A DNA stretch of 64,000 nt from Salinarchaeum sp. Harcht-Bsk1 (GCF_000403645.1 NC_021313.1:2561014-2625013); one strand, 5' to 3'. Counted from the first letter of the stretch, positions 53,249-62,776 are shown. Program-made: numbers and translations. The notes: generated from the sequence alone by a model not told the origin.

Positions 53249-53505
53249 ACCCGTTCCTACGTACGCGAGAGGTTTAGCGGCCAGGGTCGACGGCGGCGAA
53301 TGGAGTCGATCTCTGTGAGTCAGGCCGAACCGGCGTGTCGCGATCGGGGTCGATCGACTCGTTGCGCGTTCGAGTCCGTCGCCCTCATCAATCGCGGTCG
53401 CACCCGTGCGCCCGCTGTGCGCGCTCACCTGTCGGTAGCCACGTCCTTCGTCGCGGCGGCATCGCCCGATCGCGTCGTCGCCGTGCAGTACCGGCACCCG
53501 AAGCG

Positions 53506-53521
53506 GTATAACAAGGCTTAT
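53506..53521 (+). promoter_or_regulatory. promoter of secF-secD
   Basis: GGTATAACAAGGCTTA contains two TATA-like elements 26-41 bases before ATG 53547. A GGAGG site at 53535-53539 sits seven bases before the ATG, so the transcript has a short leader. The rest of 53249-53505 shows no gene. Confidence 0.55.
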
Positions 53522-53546
53522 TCGGGAACCGATTGGAGGCACTGGC

Positions 53547-54443
53547 ATGCGTAGTTTCGACGTACCGGAACCGGATTTCGACCGGTACACCAACCGCCAG
53601 CTCGCGGCTGTACCGCTGGCGCTCCTCGCGCTCGCCCTCGTCGTCGTCGGTGCGAACGTCATGCTCATCGGTGCCCCCGCACCGCTTGGCATCGAGTTCA
53701 CTGGTGGGACCGAACTCGTCATCGACACGACGGGGAGTGCCGACGACGTCCGGACTGCCTTCGACACCCAGCCGGAGGACATCCAGACTGTTCAGGGCCA
53801 GTCGAATCGGTATATCGTCACCTTCGGCCCGGACGCGGGGGAGAACGGGCCGTCGGTGCAGGATCAGGCGAACGACAGACTGGAGCCGCCGTCCGGGAAC
53901 GACGCCGTCGTCCAGGGTGTGAGCTCCGTCGACGCAACGTTCGCCGAGAACACGCAACGACTTGCCCTCATCGGGATCATCGCGGCGTTCGTCGGCATGA
54001 GCGTCATCGCTTTCGCGCTGTTCCGGGTCTTCGTGCCGAGCGTCGCCATCGTCATCTCGGCGTTCTCCGACATCATGATCCCCCTCGCGCTGATGGGGAT
54101 CGTCGGCTACGAACTGAGCCTCGGCACCGTCGCCGCACTCCTGATGTTGATCGGGTACTCCGTCGACTCCGACATCCTGCTCAACAACCACGTGCTCAGA
54201 CGCGGCACCGGCGGGGACTTCTACGACGACGTGCACCGCTCGATGAAAACTGGTGTCACGATGACCGTCACGTCGATGGCCGCGATGGCGACGATGGCGA
54301 TCGTCGCGTACCTCTTCGGCATTGATTTGCTGACCGCGATCGGTACGATCCTCTTCGTTGGATTGGCCGCCGACATCATGAACACGTACATGCTCAACGT
54401 CACGCTGCTCCGCTGGTACAAGTTCGAGGGGGTCAAGCGATGA
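53547..54443 (+). CDS. secF: protein-export membrane protein SecF
   Basis: The 298-residue RND-type protein works with SecD to pull substrates out of the SecYE channel. TM1 is at residues 20-43. A periplasm-side domain opens with GIEFTGGTEL, the SecF signature. TM2-6 fill 135-290, with the conserved IGYSVDSDILLNNHVLR. Its end overlaps secD by four bases (ATGA). The order secF before secD is the common archaeal one, opposite to bacteria. Confidence 0.95.
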   Translation: MRSFDVPEPDFDRYTNRQLAAVPLALLALALVVVGANVMLIGAPAPLGIEFTGGTELVIDTTGSADDVRTAFDTQPEDIQTVQGQSNRYIVTFGPDAGENGPSVQDQANDRLEPPSGNDAVVQGVSSVDATFAENTQRLALIGIIAAFVGMSVIAFALFRVFVPSVAIVISAFSDIMIPLALMGIVGYELSLGTVAALLMLIGYSVDSDILLNNHVLRRGTGGDFYDDVHRSMKTGVTMTVTSMAAMATMAIVAYLFGIDLLTAIGTILFVGLAADIMNTYMLNVTLLRWYKFEGVKR

Positions 54444-56032
54444 GCGTCCTCGGCGCAGCCCGCGAGAACTGGCGGGTTCTGCTGCTCGTCGTCCTCCTGC
54501 TGGCCTCGGCGTTCTTCCTCTTCTTTCCGGGGGCGCCGATCGCCGGCGCTGCCGCAGAGGGCGATGGCGGTGGTAACGCGACTGCTGGCATCTCGAACAT
54601 CCAGTTCGGGATCGACCTCGCGGGCGGGGCGCGGATCTCCGCGCCGCCGAACGGGTATCTCGTCACCGGCGTCGATGTGACTGCGGAGAACCGCATCGTG
54701 GTAAAGGAGTCGGTGGCGGACGCGACGAACGCCTCGACCGAGGACGTCGTCACGTCGGTCGACTACGGCAACAACGAGGGCTTCCCGGACGACGCCGTCG
54801 AGGTAAGGGCAGACGTCTCTCGTCAGGCGGTGATCGACGGCCTCCGGAACGCGGGCCTCGAGGTCTCCGACGGCGACGTACGCCACGGCGTCTCGGAGTA
54901 CACCCTGGACCTGATGGTCGACGTGCTCGGCAGTCGCCTAAGCGAATCCGTATTCACAGGCGGCGAAGTTAGAGGAGCCCAGACGCGGAATCAGCCACGC
55001 GATCGCATTATAATTAGGGCACCGGGCCAATCGATCGAGGACCTGGAGCAGCTCGTCGCCCCCCAGGGGAAGGTCGAAATCGTCGCCCACTACCCCAATC
55101 CCAACGGCAGCGGCGCCCAGCGCGAGACGCTGCTGACCCAGGAGGACTTCGACGCCGGCACCGTCGACAGCAGCGGTGAGAATCCCTTCGTTCCGGTCAC
55201 CGTCACCCAGTCCGCTGCCGACGACATGACCGCGTTCATGCAAGACAGCGGCTTCGCCGCCAACAGCCAGGGGACGGTGCGCTGTCCGACCGAGGACATT
55301 CCGGATAGCAGCTACTGTATCCTCACCGTCGTCGACAACGAGACGGTGTACTCCTCGCCGCTCGGTGGGGACCTGGCACGCGGCTTCCAGACCGGCGACT
55401 TTCGCCAGAGTCGATCCTTCGTCGTCTACGCGCCCGACGTTGCCACTGCCCAGGACCTGCTCATCAACATGCGCTCCGGTGCGCTCCCGACCACCCTCGA
55501 CTTCGACGACTCCACCCAGGTGCTCATCAGCCCGGCGCTGGCGGAGGACTTCCGACAGAACTCGCTGCTCACTGGCGTGATCGCGGTGATCGCCGTCGTG
55601 CTCACGGTGTTCGCGAGGTACGGCGATCCTCGCGTCGCGGTACCGATGGCGGCGACGGCACTCTCCGAGGTCGTCATCCTGCTCGGGTTCGCCGCGGCGA
55701 TCGGCTGGCCGCTCCAACTGTCACACGTCGCCGGATTCATCGCCGTGATCGGGACGGGTGTGGACGACCTCATCATCATCGCCGACGAGGTACAAGCGGA
55801 AGACGACGTCAGCTCCACGCGGGTGTTCCAGAGCCGCTTCCGCAAGGCGTTCTGGGTCATCGGCGCGGCGGCAGCGACGACGATCGTGGCGATGAGTCCG
55901 CTGGCGATCCTCGACCTCGGGCAGCTCCGCGGCTTCGCGATCATCACGATCCTCGGCGTCCTGCTCGGCGTCGCCGTCAGCCGACCGGCCTACGGGAGCA
56001 TCCTTCGGTCGCTGACCACTGACGGTCGCTGA
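54440..56032 (+). CDS. secD: protein-export membrane protein SecD
   Basis: The 530-residue partner of SecF has TM1 at residues 10-35, then an extracytoplasmic P1 domain (about 40-360) beginning with FGIDLAGGARI, the SecD signature. TM2-6 lie at about 370-520, with SHVAGFIAVIGTGVDDLIIIADEV. Archaea lack SecA, so the pair probably aids late translocation using ion gradients. Confidence 0.95.
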   Translation: MSVLGAARENWRVLLLVVLLLASAFFLFFPGAPIAGAAAEGDGGGNATAGISNIQFGIDLAGGARISAPPNGYLVTGVDVTAENRIVVKESVADATNASTEDVVTSVDYGNNEGFPDDAVEVRADVSRQAVIDGLRNAGLEVSDGDVRHGVSEYTLDLMVDVLGSRLSESVFTGGEVRGAQTRNQPRDRIIIRAPGQSIEDLEQLVAPQGKVEIVAHYPNPNGSGAQRETLLTQEDFDAGTVDSSGENPFVPVTVTQSAADDMTAFMQDSGFAANSQGTVRCPTEDIPDSSYCILTVVDNETVYSSPLGGDLARGFQTGDFRQSRSFVVYAPDVATAQDLLINMRSGALPTTLDFDDSTQVLISPALAEDFRQNSLLTGVIAVIAVVLTVFARYGDPRVAVPMAATALSEVVILLGFAAAIGWPLQLSHVAGFIAVIGTGVDDLIIIADEVQAEDDVSSTRVFQSRFRKAFWVIGAAAATTIVAMSPLAILDLGQLRGFAIITILGVLLGVAVSRPAYGSILRSLTTDGR

Positions 56033-56221
56033 CTACCGGCACTTCCTGACGCCCAACGGCTGCTGACGCCAACGGCCGATGACGCCCGAGGGTTGCTGAC
56101 GCCGGATAGCCGCGAGCCTCCGCTGCTTCCGCCGATTTTCGGTCCGATCCAGTACCCCCCATGGCCATCGCGACTGCCAGCATCGCCAGTTTCAATACCT
56201 CCTCGCGGCGACTGTCGGCCG

Positions 56222-56674
56222 ATGGATCTGCGGCGGACCGTGGCGGCACCGTTCCGGCAACGGGGCGTGGAGGAACTTGGGGAGAGCGAGTTCGTCGCGG
56301 CGATCGCGATGGACCGTCGCTGGTACTCGCCGGCACAGGCGAAGCGCCTGCTCGACGTCGCCGATGGAGAGGGGCTGATCGATCGGAGCGACGACGCCGT
56401 CGCGCCGACCTTCGACGTCGGCGAGACGAGTATTCCCGAGGAGTTCTCGCCCGGGGAGGACCTGCTGCGCGATCGCTCGGCCTTCGAGCGCGTCCTCGAC
56501 GTCCTGACCGACGCCGGGCACGAGAAGCGCGAGGCAGTGGCGGGGATCAACCAGCTCCAGTCCGACCTCGGCGTGACCATCGAGGCCGCCGCGGTGGTCT
56601 ACGCGCGCCGACAAGGCGAGCCGGTGACCGACGTCGCCGAGCGGGCACGGTCCGAGTTGGCGGCCGACGAGTGA
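56222..56674 (+). CDS. DUF2240 family protein
   Basis: The 150-residue protein begins MDLRRTVAAPFRQRGVEELGESEFVAAIAMDRRWYSP, with a predicted winged-helix in the first 70 residues. A helical region (RSAFERVLDVLTDAGHEKREAVAGINQLQSDLGVTIEAAAVVYARRQG) follows, a pattern of the archaeal DUF2240 family. A TATA-like GTTTCAATACC (56188-56198) precedes ATG 56222 at leaderless distance. Function unknown, perhaps nucleic-acid binding. Confidence 0.82.
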   Translation: MDLRRTVAAPFRQRGVEELGESEFVAAIAMDRRWYSPAQAKRLLDVADGEGLIDRSDDAVAPTFDVGETSIPEEFSPGEDLLRDRSAFERVLDVLTDAGHEKREAVAGINQLQSDLGVTIEAAAVVYARRQGEPVTDVAERARSELAADE

Positions 56675-56773
56675 ACGGTCGATCGATCCACGCTGTACGA
56701 TCGGGCGACCCGAAGTGTTCGGTCGATCGTGCCCGACCGCGTCGCCCAAGTGTGGCGACCGCGGAATGCGGGT

Positions 56774-57232
56774 ATGGTGCAGGAGCGGCTCACCGACGGC
56801 TATCGCATCGGCGAGCTGCTGGCTTCGGAGATCGACGGCCGCCGGAGCGGCTTGCTGGCGCCGCTCGCGGTCGCGAACGCCGACCGGACGGTGGAGGGTA
56901 CGCCCGACGGCGAGCGCGCCTACGACGTTCGATTGCTCGAGGGCGACAGGGATCCTCGACGAGAGCCGACGCCAGGCGACGCCGGCGAACTGTTCGCCCG
57001 GGTGTTCGTCCACGAGACGGGGGCGACGCTGGTACTCGACGCCACGAGGCCCGATGCACGGGACGCGGCAGTCGCAGCCGACCTCGAGGTCGATCCGGAG
57101 TGGCGAACCGGCGGCCTCGCCGTTCGGCTGGCGTACGGTGCGCAGGTCAAGCGTGCAGTCGACGTCCTCGAAGCGGCCGTGGCCGAGCGAGTCACCTCCG
57201 GAGACGCGGCCGATGCCGATACAAACGAGTAA
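56774..57232 (+). CDS. conserved haloarchaeal protein upstream of pyrF
   Basis: The 152-residue soluble protein starts at ATG 56774. It has a helix-strand N-terminus (QERLTDGYRIGELLASEIDGRRSGLLAPLAVA), a variable acidic middle, and a C-terminal helix (AQVKRAVDVLEAAVAERV). No catalytic motif is seen. It ends 25 bases before pyrF on the same strand, so co-transcription is likely. Confidence 0.75.
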   Translation: MVQERLTDGYRIGELLASEIDGRRSGLLAPLAVANADRTVEGTPDGERAYDVRLLEGDRDPRREPTPGDAGELFARVFVHETGATLVLDATRPDARDAAVAADLEVDPEWRTGGLAVRLAYGAQVKRAVDVLEAAVAERVTSGDAADADTNE

Positions 57233-57257
57233 AGACCGGCCCGCCACACGTGCAGGT

Positions 57258-58076
57258 ATGAACTGCTTCGATCGCCTGGCCGATCGCGTGGCCGCGGCGG
57301 ACAGCCTCCTCTGCGTCGGCCTCGATCCCGACCTCGACCGGCTGCCGCCCGCCGTACAGGACCACGACCTGCCGCGCTGGGCGTTCAACCGGCGGATCAT
57401 CGACGCGACGGCCGAGCACGCGGCCGCGTTCAAGCCAAACGCCGCCTTCTACGAGGATCCCGACGGGTGGCGAGCACTCGAGGAGACGCTGGCCTACGCC
57501 GAGGGAAAGGGCGTGCCGGTCGTCCTCGACGCGAAGCGAGCCGACATCGGGAACACCGCTCGCCAGTACGCGAAGCTGTTGGATTCCGCGGACGCGATCA
57601 CGGCCAACCCCTATATGGGCGAGGACTCCCTCCAGCCGTTCCTCTCCCATCGCGAGGCGGCGACGTTCGTCCTCTGCCGGACCTCGAACCCCGGTGGCGA
57701 GGACCTCCAGTCACTGGAACTCGAGGACGGCGACCAGGTCTACGAGCGCGTCGCGGACCTCGCAGCGGAGTGGGACGACGGCAACGTCGGTCTCGTCGTC
57801 GGTGCGACGGCCCCCGAGGAACTCGAGGAAGTGCGCGACCGCGTCCCCGAACTCCCGTTCCTCGTCCCTGGCGTTGGCGCCCAGGGAGGTGACGCCGAGG
57901 CCGCCGTCGAGTACGGCACCGCCTCGGCAGGCCCCTACGAGGGCGTCGGTCTCGTCAACTCCACGCGGGGGATCATCTTCGCGTATGAAGACGCGAACGT
58001 CCCGGCGGATCGCTTCGAGGAAGCCGCCGCCAGCGCCGCCCGGTCTCTGAAGCGTCGACTCAATCGGCACCGGTAA
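57258..58076 (+). CDS. pyrF: orotidine 5'-phosphate decarboxylase
   Basis: The 272-residue enzyme makes UMP in pyrimidine synthesis. The catalytic motif VVLDAKRADIGNTA gives Asp91, Lys93 and Asp96. SLLCVGLDPD and VPGVGAQGGD bind the phosphate region. The length and the DAKRADIGNT form mark the longer type 2 family used by haloarchaea. It is a classic selectable gene in the group. Confidence 0.96.
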   Translation: MNCFDRLADRVAAADSLLCVGLDPDLDRLPPAVQDHDLPRWAFNRRIIDATAEHAAAFKPNAAFYEDPDGWRALEETLAYAEGKGVPVVLDAKRADIGNTARQYAKLLDSADAITANPYMGEDSLQPFLSHREAATFVLCRTSNPGGEDLQSLELEDGDQVYERVADLAAEWDDGNVGLVVGATAPEELEEVRDRVPELPFLVPGVGAQGGDAEAAVEYGTASAGPYEGVGLVNSTRGIIFAYEDANVPADRFEEAAASAARSLKRRLNRHR

Positions 58077-58109
58077 CCCGCTACGCGCTGCCGTCGAGCA
58101 GGTGGCAGC

Positions 58110-58198
58110 CGCTCTCTCCCTCTCCTGCTCTCTCTCTCTCGATTTCTCTAGCTCTCGTCGTCTCTGGTCCTCGCTAACTCTCGCTGCCTCGCTCTCAG
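58110..58198. other. pyrimidine-rich tract between convergent genes
   Basis: About 90 bases of almost uninterrupted C and T on the plus strand, including runs of CT repeats at 58126-58140, lie between the convergent pyrF and zinc-finger genes. T-rich patches may help terminate pyrF; on the other strand it is a purine tract. Confidence 0.5.
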
Positions 58199-58380
58199 AA
58201 CTGGAACGTATCTCCACCCTCGCCGGGCGTGGGATCGCCACCCTGCACCTCGGCGGCGCATCGCGTACAGAATCCGAGCCGTTCTGCGAGGTGTTCGCGG
58301 CAGACAACGGCGCCACAGCGCTCGCACCTGTCCACTGCCGGTGCCTGTTCGCAGATCTCACAGAGGCCGGAGACGCTCAT
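58195..58380 (-). CDS. small zinc-finger protein (B-box/HIT-like)
   Basis: The 61-residue protein has four Cys pairs or near pairs: CEIC (7-10), CERC (19-22), a C-x-x-x-H (27-31) and CTRC (38-41). These are enough for two cross-braced zinc sites. The tail is Gly/Pro/Asp-rich. Haloarchaeal small zinc-finger proteins of this size can affect swarming or biofilm formation (known for Haloferax), but no role is shown here. Confidence 0.85.
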   Translation of the reverse strand: MSVSGLCEICEQAPAVDRCERCGAVVCREHLAERLGFCTRCAAEVQGGDPTPGEGGDTFQF

Positions 58381-58500
58381 GGCCCCAAACTACGACCTGT
58401 GGTGGTTTGAATCCCAGGCCGGCACTCGCGGCGGACCGCCGTCGCTCCGCCCTCATTCCCCGGCGAGGGGCTTACGGCGATCGACGCCCAATAATCCCCC

Positions 58501-59118
58501 GTGCACTCGGTGGTCCTCGGCTGGCTGGCCGGCCTCTTCGCCGTCATGGCGGCGATGCTCGCCCTGACGGCGGCCGTCGTCGGCTGGCCGATCCTGCTGC
58601 TCGCGATTCCGCTGGCCGCGGTCGCGTACCTGTTCTGGTACCACGCGACCGGACGGCTGACCGAGCGGTTGCGCCAGCGGGCACGGCGGCAGGGTGGGCG
58701 CCGCCGGTCGGCTGGCACCCGACGAGACCGCCGTCGCCGTCGGGCTGCTGCGACGGGCTTCGGGCCCCAGAACGACCCGGACGGCAGCGGTGGTACCTAC
58801 TGGCGCGAGGAGCGCCGGCGAGCGCGCGAGCGAACGGCTGCTGAGCGCGGACGGGACAGGGCGGAACCCTGGGCGCCCGGCCCCGGCCATCGTGGTAGTG
58901 AGGCGTCGGGACGGCGGCCAGGCGCGCAGCCGTCGAACGCCGGCATGTCGCCCGATCGAGCCCGCGGCGTGCTCGGTGTGCGGTCGGACGCGGACGCCGA
59001 AACGATCCGGGACGCCTACCGCGAGAAGGTCAAAGAGACGCATCCGGACCGTGGCGGCTCGACGGACGCGTTCAAGCGCGTCAACGAGGCCTACGAGACG
59101 CTAGACCGGGCGGCCTGA
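58501..59118 (+). CDS. membrane-anchored J-domain protein
   Basis: The 205-residue protein starts at GTG 58501. Two hydrophobic segments at residues 5-25 and 28-47 anchor the N-terminus. A long Arg-rich, Gly-rich disordered region (55-150) follows, unusual for an acidic haloarchaeal proteome. The C-terminal J domain (152-205) has RGVLGVRSDADAETIRDAYREKVKETHPDRGG with the HPD motif. It would recruit an Hsp70 (DnaK) to the membrane. Confidence 0.85.
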   Translation: MHSVVLGWLAGLFAVMAAMLALTAAVVGWPILLLAIPLAAVAYLFWYHATGRLTERLRQRARRQGGRRRSAGTRRDRRRRRAAATGFGPQNDPDGSGGTYWREERRRARERTAAERGRDRAEPWAPGPGHRGSEASGRRPGAQPSNAGMSPDRARGVLGVRSDADAETIRDAYREKVKETHPDRGGSTDAFKRVNEAYETLDRAA

Positions 59119-59251
59119 CGGTATCGACGTCCTACCAGAGGGATCTAGAGCGCTCCCGAGTCGCTGGTACGCCTCGATATGCTCCAATCGTGCCATGCAC
59201 ACGCATACCGACCGGGAGAGTTTTGTCGCCCGATTCCCAACGCTGGATCAC

Positions 59252-60958
59252 ATGAGCCCGCCGCGGGCCGCGCTCGAGCAGGCGCTCGATCGCGGCGAAC
59301 GCGAAGGGGGCAGCGTGGAGTTCAAGGAGCGCCTCTCGAAGGACACCCACCTCTCGGAGGGGCGCAGGGAGAGCCTGGCGGCACAACTCCGCCACCGGGT
59401 GCTCTCCGGCGACGGCGAGGCGACCTACGTCCTCGGCGTCACTGATGACGGCGGCATCGCCGGCGTCGCCCCCGACGTCTTCTCCGAGACGATGGACGTC
59501 CTCAGCCTGCTCGCCGAGGAGGCCGAGTGCCACATCGACGAGGTCCAGACCTGGGGCGTCCCCGTCGAAGAGACTAGCCCCGAACTCGACGGATCGATGG
59601 ACGCTGCGGAGGTGCCGGATCCCCGCCGCGGTCACGTCAGCTCCGGGGACGTCGACGCGGATCGCGGCCTCGTGGGGCTCGCAACGGTCCGCGAGGGCGC
59701 GATTCTCGAGACGGACGACGAGCACATCGTCGTCGGCACCGCCGGCCACGTCGACCACGGCAAGTCCACGCTCGTCGGCACGCTGCTGACCGGGCAGGCC
59801 GACGACGGCGAGGGCGGCACTCGCTCCTACCTCGACGTCCAGCCCCACGAGGTCGAGCGCGGCCTCTCCGCGGACCTCTCCTACGGCGTCTACGGCTTCG
59901 ACGACGACGGCCCGGTGCGGATGGACAACCCCGATCGAAAGACGGACCGGGCGCGGATCGTCGAGGAGGCCGACCGGCTCGTCTCCTTCGTCGACACCGT
60001 CGGCCACGAGCCCTGGCTGCGGACGACGATCCGCGGCCTCGTCGGCCAGAAGCTCGACTACGGGCTGTTGACGGTTGCGGCCGACGACGGCCCGACCCGG
60101 ACGACCCGCGAGCACCTCGGCGTCCTGCTCGCGACGGACCTCCCGACGATGGTCGCGATCACGAAGACCGACCTCGTCTCCGAGGAGCGCCTCGAGGAGG
60201 CCGAACGGGAGATCGAGCGCCTCCTGCGCGACGCCGACCGCACGCCGCTGCTCGTACGGCGACACGGCGTCGAGGCCGCGATCGAGGAGATCGACGAGAC
60301 CGTCGTCCCGATCGTCGGCACGAGCGCGGTGACGATGGAGGGCATCACCGTCCTCGACGAACTGTTCGAGCACCTCCCGAAGACCGGCGGCGGTGCGGCC
60401 GCCGACCCCTTCCGGATGTACGTGGACCGGACCTACTCGGTCACGGGCGTCGGTGCGGTCGCGTCGGGAACGATCACCTCCGGCACCGTCGAGTCCGGCG
60501 ACGAACTCTTGCTGGGGCCGATGCCCGACGGTTCCTTCCGTGAAGTCGAGGTCCGTTCGATCGAGATGCACTACCACCGCGTCGACAGGGCCCGGGCGGG
60601 CCGGATCGTCGGCATCGCGCTCAAGGGCGTCGAGGAGCGGGAGATCGACCGCGGGATGGCGCTCCTGCCTCGCGACGCCGAGCCGACGCCGACCCGCGAG
60701 TTCGAAGCCGAGGTGATGGTGCTCAACCACCCGACGCGCATCGACGCCGGCTACGAGCCCGTGGTCCACCTCGAGACCCTGAGCGAGGCGGCGGCGATCT
60801 ACCCGGAGGACGGCCCGCTCCTGCCCGGTGACACCGGTCGCGCCCGCCTCCGCTTCAAGTTCCAGCCGTACCTCGTCCAGGAAGGCCAGCGCTTCGTCTT
60901 CCGCGAGGGAAGTAGCAAGGGCGTGGGGACGGTCCTGGATGCGGCACCAGAGGAGTGA
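59252..60958 (+). CDS. GTP-binding translation-factor-like protein (GTPBP1 family)
   Basis: The 568-residue EF-Tu-like GTPase has G1 GHVDHGKST near 165-173, G3 DTVGHE near 248, and G4 TKTD near 304. Beta-barrel domains II and III are at about 390-565 (VTGVGAVASGTITSGTV). The N-terminal 150 residues hold EFKERLS and YVLGVTDDGGIAGVAPD, a pattern like the AlbA_2/Schlafen fold, and GTPBP1-type N-domains. ATG 59252 is chosen over ATG 59195, with a TATA-like AGTTTTGTCG (59218-59227) between them. Eukaryotic relatives act in ribosome rescue and mRNA decay. Confidence 0.88.
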   Translation: MSPPRAALEQALDRGEREGGSVEFKERLSKDTHLSEGRRESLAAQLRHRVLSGDGEATYVLGVTDDGGIAGVAPDVFSETMDVLSLLAEEAECHIDEVQTWGVPVEETSPELDGSMDAAEVPDPRRGHVSSGDVDADRGLVGLATVREGAILETDDEHIVVGTAGHVDHGKSTLVGTLLTGQADDGEGGTRSYLDVQPHEVERGLSADLSYGVYGFDDDGPVRMDNPDRKTDRARIVEEADRLVSFVDTVGHEPWLRTTIRGLVGQKLDYGLLTVAADDGPTRTTREHLGVLLATDLPTMVAITKTDLVSEERLEEAEREIERLLRDADRTPLLVRRHGVEAAIEEIDETVVPIVGTSAVTMEGITVLDELFEHLPKTGGGAAADPFRMYVDRTYSVTGVGAVASGTITSGTVESGDELLLGPMPDGSFREVEVRSIEMHYHRVDRARAGRIVGIALKGVEEREIDRGMALLPRDAEPTPTREFEAEVMVLNHPTRIDAGYEPVVHLETLSEAAAIYPEDGPLLPGDTGRARLRFKFQPYLVQEGQRFVFREGSSKGVGTVLDAAPEE

Positions 60959-61761
60959 CGCGAACGCTCCTGACCGGCGCGACCGGGACCCTCGGCTCGG
61001 AGCTACTGCCGCGACTCCGCGAGGCCGGCCACGACGTGATCGCTGCGAGTCGGTCACCCCCGACCGATTCCGGTGGGGACGATCCGATTGGCCGCGGTAG
61101 CGATTCCGAACTCGAGTGGGTCGAACTCGACCTGGGCACGGGCGAGGGGATCGAGGGGGCAGTGGCAGCCGCGGACGTGATCGTCCACGCGGCGAGCAAC
61201 GCGACGGGCGATTCCGAGGCGGTCGACGCTCGGGGAACCGGGCGGCTGGTCGCTGCAGCCGAGGCGGCGGACGTCTCCCACCTCGTCTACCCCTCGATCG
61301 TGGGCGTCGACGAGATGACCTCCTTCAGCTACTACGAACACAAACTCGCCGCCGAGCAGGCGATCCGTGAGGGCGACGTCCCCTGGACGATCGTCCGTGC
61401 GACGCAGTTTCACGAGTTCGTCGACGAACTGCTCGGCATGGTCGCACGGCTCCCGATCTGGCCGTGGGTCACGCGATTTCGGGTCCAGCCCATCGCCGCT
61501 GCCGAGGTCGCGGTCGCGATTTCCGAGCACGCCGACGAGGATCCGGTCGGCTACGCCGCGGAACTTGGCGGTTCTGAGGTCCGAACCGGCCGCGAACTCG
61601 CAGAGGCGTACCGCTCGGCCCGCGGGTACAGGCGGCCGATCGTCCGCCTGCCGCTCCCGGGAAAGACAGCCGCTGCGTTCCGGGCCGGCGCTGCGACGAC
61701 CCCCGACCGCGCGGTGGGGAAGCAGCCCTGGGAAGCGTGGCTCGCCGAGCGGTACGACTGA
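60955..61761 (+). CDS. NAD(P)-binding epimerase/reductase (NmrA-like, extended SDR)
   Basis: The 268-residue protein begins TRTLLTGATGTLGSELLPRL, the dinucleotide motif. The later VIVHAASNATGD and YYEHKLAAEQ (YxxxK) support an SDR reaction core. The GTG start at 60955 overlaps the GTPase stop (GTGA), so the two are coupled. NmrA-like members often act as redox sensors or quinone reductases; substrate unknown. Confidence 0.88.
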   Translation: MTRTLLTGATGTLGSELLPRLREAGHDVIAASRSPPTDSGGDDPIGRGSDSELEWVELDLGTGEGIEGAVAAADVIVHAASNATGDSEAVDARGTGRLVAAAEAADVSHLVYPSIVGVDEMTSFSYYEHKLAAEQAIREGDVPWTIVRATQFHEFVDELLGMVARLPIWPWVTRFRVQPIAAAEVAVAISEHADEDPVGYAAELGGSEVRTGRELAEAYRSARGYRRPIVRLPLPGKTAAAFRAGAATTPDRAVGKQPWEAWLAERYD

Positions 61762-61840
61762 GCCCGATTCGGCCGGTCACAGCACGGGCAGATTCCGGAA
61801 GCCGCGGGCGTTTTTTGGTGCTCCGGTGCCAGCATCGCGT

Positions 61841-62776
61841 ATGTCCAGCGAGTCCTCGGTATTTGCCGGTCTCCGACGCCCCGAGTACACCGGTTCGAAC
61901 CGATGCCTCCCATGTACAGTGGTCAACCTCGTGCTGGCGGGTGCAGCGAGCCTGCTCGCCGCGGTGATTGCGCCCCCGCTGGCGGCGGCGGTGTTCGCGG
62001 TGTCAGTGCTCGTGATTTACTTCCGTGGCTACCTCGTCCCAGGGACGCCAGAGTTGACGAAGCGGTACCTGCCCGATTCAGTGCTCGCTCGGTTCGATCA
62101 CGCCGAGAGTCACCCCGCCGAGAGCGGAGGAACTGGGGTGCGTGGGGACGAAACGGGGACTGGTGCCGGCGCCGACGACGCCTCCGACGGCGACGAACCG
62201 GAGTTTGAGGCCATACAGAAGCTCGAGGAACAGAGGGCCAACGAGGTAGATCCGGAGACGTTCCTGCAGGACAACGGCGTCATCGAGCCAGGGCCGTCCG
62301 ATGACCCCGTCTTGACCGATGCGTTCACCGAACGAGTCGCTCGTCACCTCGAAGGGCTCGCCGTCGACGACCTCGACGACGGGCTCGCGACGTTGTTCGA
62401 GGTCGAACCAGCCGAGCTCGAACACGTCGATCGAGACTATCCGGCGATCAAAATCGACGCCCGCATCCGGCAGTGGCCGTCCGAGGCGGCGTTGCTCGCG
62501 GACGTTGCCGCTCACGAAGCACTTCTCGCGAGCGACGCCGACTGGCTCGACGTTCCGCTGGAACAGCGACTGAACCTCCTCGAATCGCTCCGGTCCTTCC
62601 GCCAAGCGTGCCCGGCGTGTGGCGGTTCGGTCGTGGGTAACGAGTCGGTCGTCCAGTCGTGTTGCCGATCGTTCGATGTCGTGACCATGGCGTGTGAGGA
62701 TTGCGAGGCGCGGATCCTGGAGCTCCCGGCCCACGCCGCGGACGGGATCGATACGCCCGGCGGCACGCTCCGCTAG
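61841..62776 (+). CDS. membrane protein with C-terminal zinc-ribbon, unknown function
   Basis: The 311-residue protein starts at ATG 61841. A TATA-like GCGTTTTTTGG (61808-61818) lies 23-33 bases upstream. Hydrophobic residues 25-62 form two membrane helices. An acidic linker (80-125) is followed by a helical domain, and a C-terminal cysteine-rich module: CPACGG, SCC and ACEDC between about 262 and 295, probably binding zinc. I do not recognise the family. Confidence 0.78.
   Translation: MSSESSVFAGLRRPEYTGSNRCLPCTVVNLVLAGAASLLAAVIAPPLAAAVFAVSVLVIYFRGYLVPGTPELTKRYLPDSVLARFDHAESHPAESGGTGVRGDETGTGAGADDASDGDEPEFEAIQKLEEQRANEVDPETFLQDNGVIEPGPSDDPVLTDAFTERVARHLEGLAVDDLDDGLATLFEVEPAELEHVDRDYPAIKIDARIRQWPSEAALLADVAAHEALLASDADWLDVPLEQRLNLLESLRSFRQACPACGGSVVGNESVVQSCCRSFDVVTMACEDCEARILELPAHAADGIDTPGGTLR

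Noticed and set aside
59132-61057. Long minus-strand frame opposite the GTPase gene
   Set aside because: Antisense to intact G1, G3 and G4 motifs, with shadow composition.
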